Positions 5,328 through 5,754 of a stretch of 5,754 nucleotides of DNA are shown one piece after another. Location: contig CAZMUQ010000053.1 of the NCBI GenBank assembly GCA_964569845.1, positions 1 through 5,754 on the forward strand. Reading direction: 5' to 3'. Under the pieces are notes generated by a model, which worked only from the letters and a program-made list of their open reading frames with translations, did no database searches and was not told the DNA's origin. The stretch is from CAZMUQ01 sp964569845. GTDB taxonomy: Archaea > Thermoproteota > Bathyarchaeia > Hecatellales > Hecatellaceae. Each line of letters begins with the position of its first letter. The stretch's first letter is position 1. The position numbers were made by a program, and so were the translations under genes.

Positions 5328-5754
5328 TTGGAGATTTCTAGGACGCTTATCGTTAAATATAAGCCTAACAGTGAATTCTGTAAGCTTCTAGCCGACTTTA
5401 GGGATATGGTTAATTTTGCTATTAGAGAAGCCCTTAGAATGGGTAAATATAGCATTAGAAAGCTTCACGAGGTTTGTTATCCACACTTCAAGCAGAAGTA
5501 CAACTATTCCACTTATTATTATTCTAGGGCTTACAGGATTGCCTCCCAAATTATCCGCTCGTATAGGAGGAGAGACAAAGAGCCTAGAGTTAAGAAGCTT
5601 TTTGTTAGGCTTCATAAGGCTCAGTTTAAGCTTGAGGCTGACAAGTTGAAGGTTTCCATTAGACCTAGAGAGTTTATCAATTTAGAGTTTGAGCTTGGGG
5701 AGTATCAAAGGAAGGTTATCGGGAAAATTTTGGCTGGAGAGCTTAAGGTAGGCG
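5328..5754 (+). CDS. tnpB: TnpB RNA-guided endonuclease, N-terminal part (3' end outside window)
   Basis: An open frame of 142 codons runs off the window. It starts at TTG 5328 directly after an in-frame TAG (5325-5327), with AGGT at 5316-5319 giving an 8-nt SD spacing. The next in-frame ATG (5407) would remove the conserved N-terminus. The protein begins MEISRTLIVKYKP, then a helical region (NFAIREALRMGKYSIRKL), a Tyr-rich stretch YNYSTYYYSRAYRIAS, and a basic helix SYRRRDKEPRVKK. These features match the helix-turn-helix and beta-barrel N-terminal half of archaeal TnpB proteins. The RuvC domain lies beyond the window, so activity cannot be judged. Codon use (many AGG, AAG and CTT) differs from the AT-rich central genes, consistent with a mobile origin. 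Confidence 0.85.
   Translation, partial: MEISRTLIVKYKPNSEFCKLLADFRDMVNFAIREALRMGKYSIRKLHEVCYPHFKQKYNYSTYYYSRAYRIASQIIRSYRRRDKEPRVKKLFVRLHKAQFKLEADKLKVSIRPREFINLEFELGEYQRKVIGKILAGELKVG

Larger units (their letters stand above)
5265..5754 (+). mobile_element. Left end of a second tnpB-bearing IS, truncated by window end
   Basis: The element begins with the 24-bp repeat at 5265-5288 (inverse of 202-224), followed by about 39 bp of AT-rich leader and the tnpB start at 5328. It has the same orientation as the element at 1-224. No tnpA lies before tnpB, so it is presumably a lone-tnpB element. The 34 bp between the RadB stop and 5265 hold no gene. Confidence 0.65.

Noticed and set aside
5388..5649. 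Open frames on both strands inside the second tnpB (77 aa plus, 75 aa minus)
   Set aside because: Both are out of frame with a tnpB reading frame that has a good SD and continuous family-like sequence. They are shadows.
1..5754. CRISPR arrays, tRNA or rRNA genes, toxin-antitoxin pairs
   Set aside because: No regularly spaced repeats, cloverleaf-like segments or small paired genes were seen on either strand.

Overview
The window looks like AT-rich archaeal chromosome carrying insertion-sequence ends. The archaeal call rests on a RadB-like recombinase paralogue, a small FUN14-family membrane protein, a PPP-type Ser/Thr phosphatase, TATA-like boxes about 25-30 nt before predicted transcript starts, and strong Shine-Dalgarno (SD) motifs before TTG or GTG starts. 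The exact lineage cannot be read from the sequence. A deep-branching group such as Bathyarchaeia, or a euryarchaeal relative, would fit, but that is a guess.

Layout. Positions 1-224 are the right end of a tnpB transposon: the zinc-ribbon and last RuvC motif of TnpB, then a hairpin and a 23-bp terminal repeat. Next come the minus-strand genes cysC-like (1337-1891) and an APH-fold kinase (234-1325), which form a tight two-gene operon. An acyl-CoA dehydrogenase (plus strand, 1957-3123) is divergent from them. It converges on a minus-strand PPP phosphatase (3139-4065) with only 15 bp between. A divergent promoter region (4079-4166) separates that gene from a plus-strand pair, a FUN14-family protein (4167-4481) and a RadB-like ATPase (4517-5230). 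From 5265 to the window end is the left end of a second tnpB transposon, with a 24-bp terminal repeat and the first 142 codons of tnpB from a TTG start.

How it fits together. The six central genes are intact and look like ordinary cellular genes with no obvious shared pathway: a kinase pair of unknown substrate, acyl-CoA oxidation, protein dephosphorylation, a membrane protein, and DNA recombination. The most notable structure is the frame around them. The 3' end of one tnpB element and the 5' end of another lie in the same orientation, and their facing ends are inverted copies of one 23/24-bp sequence placed 9 bp and 34 bp from the nearest stop codons. If both belong to the same element family, the 5-kb block is bracketed by direct IS copies, like a composite transposon or a recombination-prone segment. 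The other points of interest are the divergent CysC-like/APH kinase pair, a dehydrogenase that appears to have moved its catalytic glutamate, and heavy use of TTG starts. I do not see a clear new defence or mobile system beyond these.
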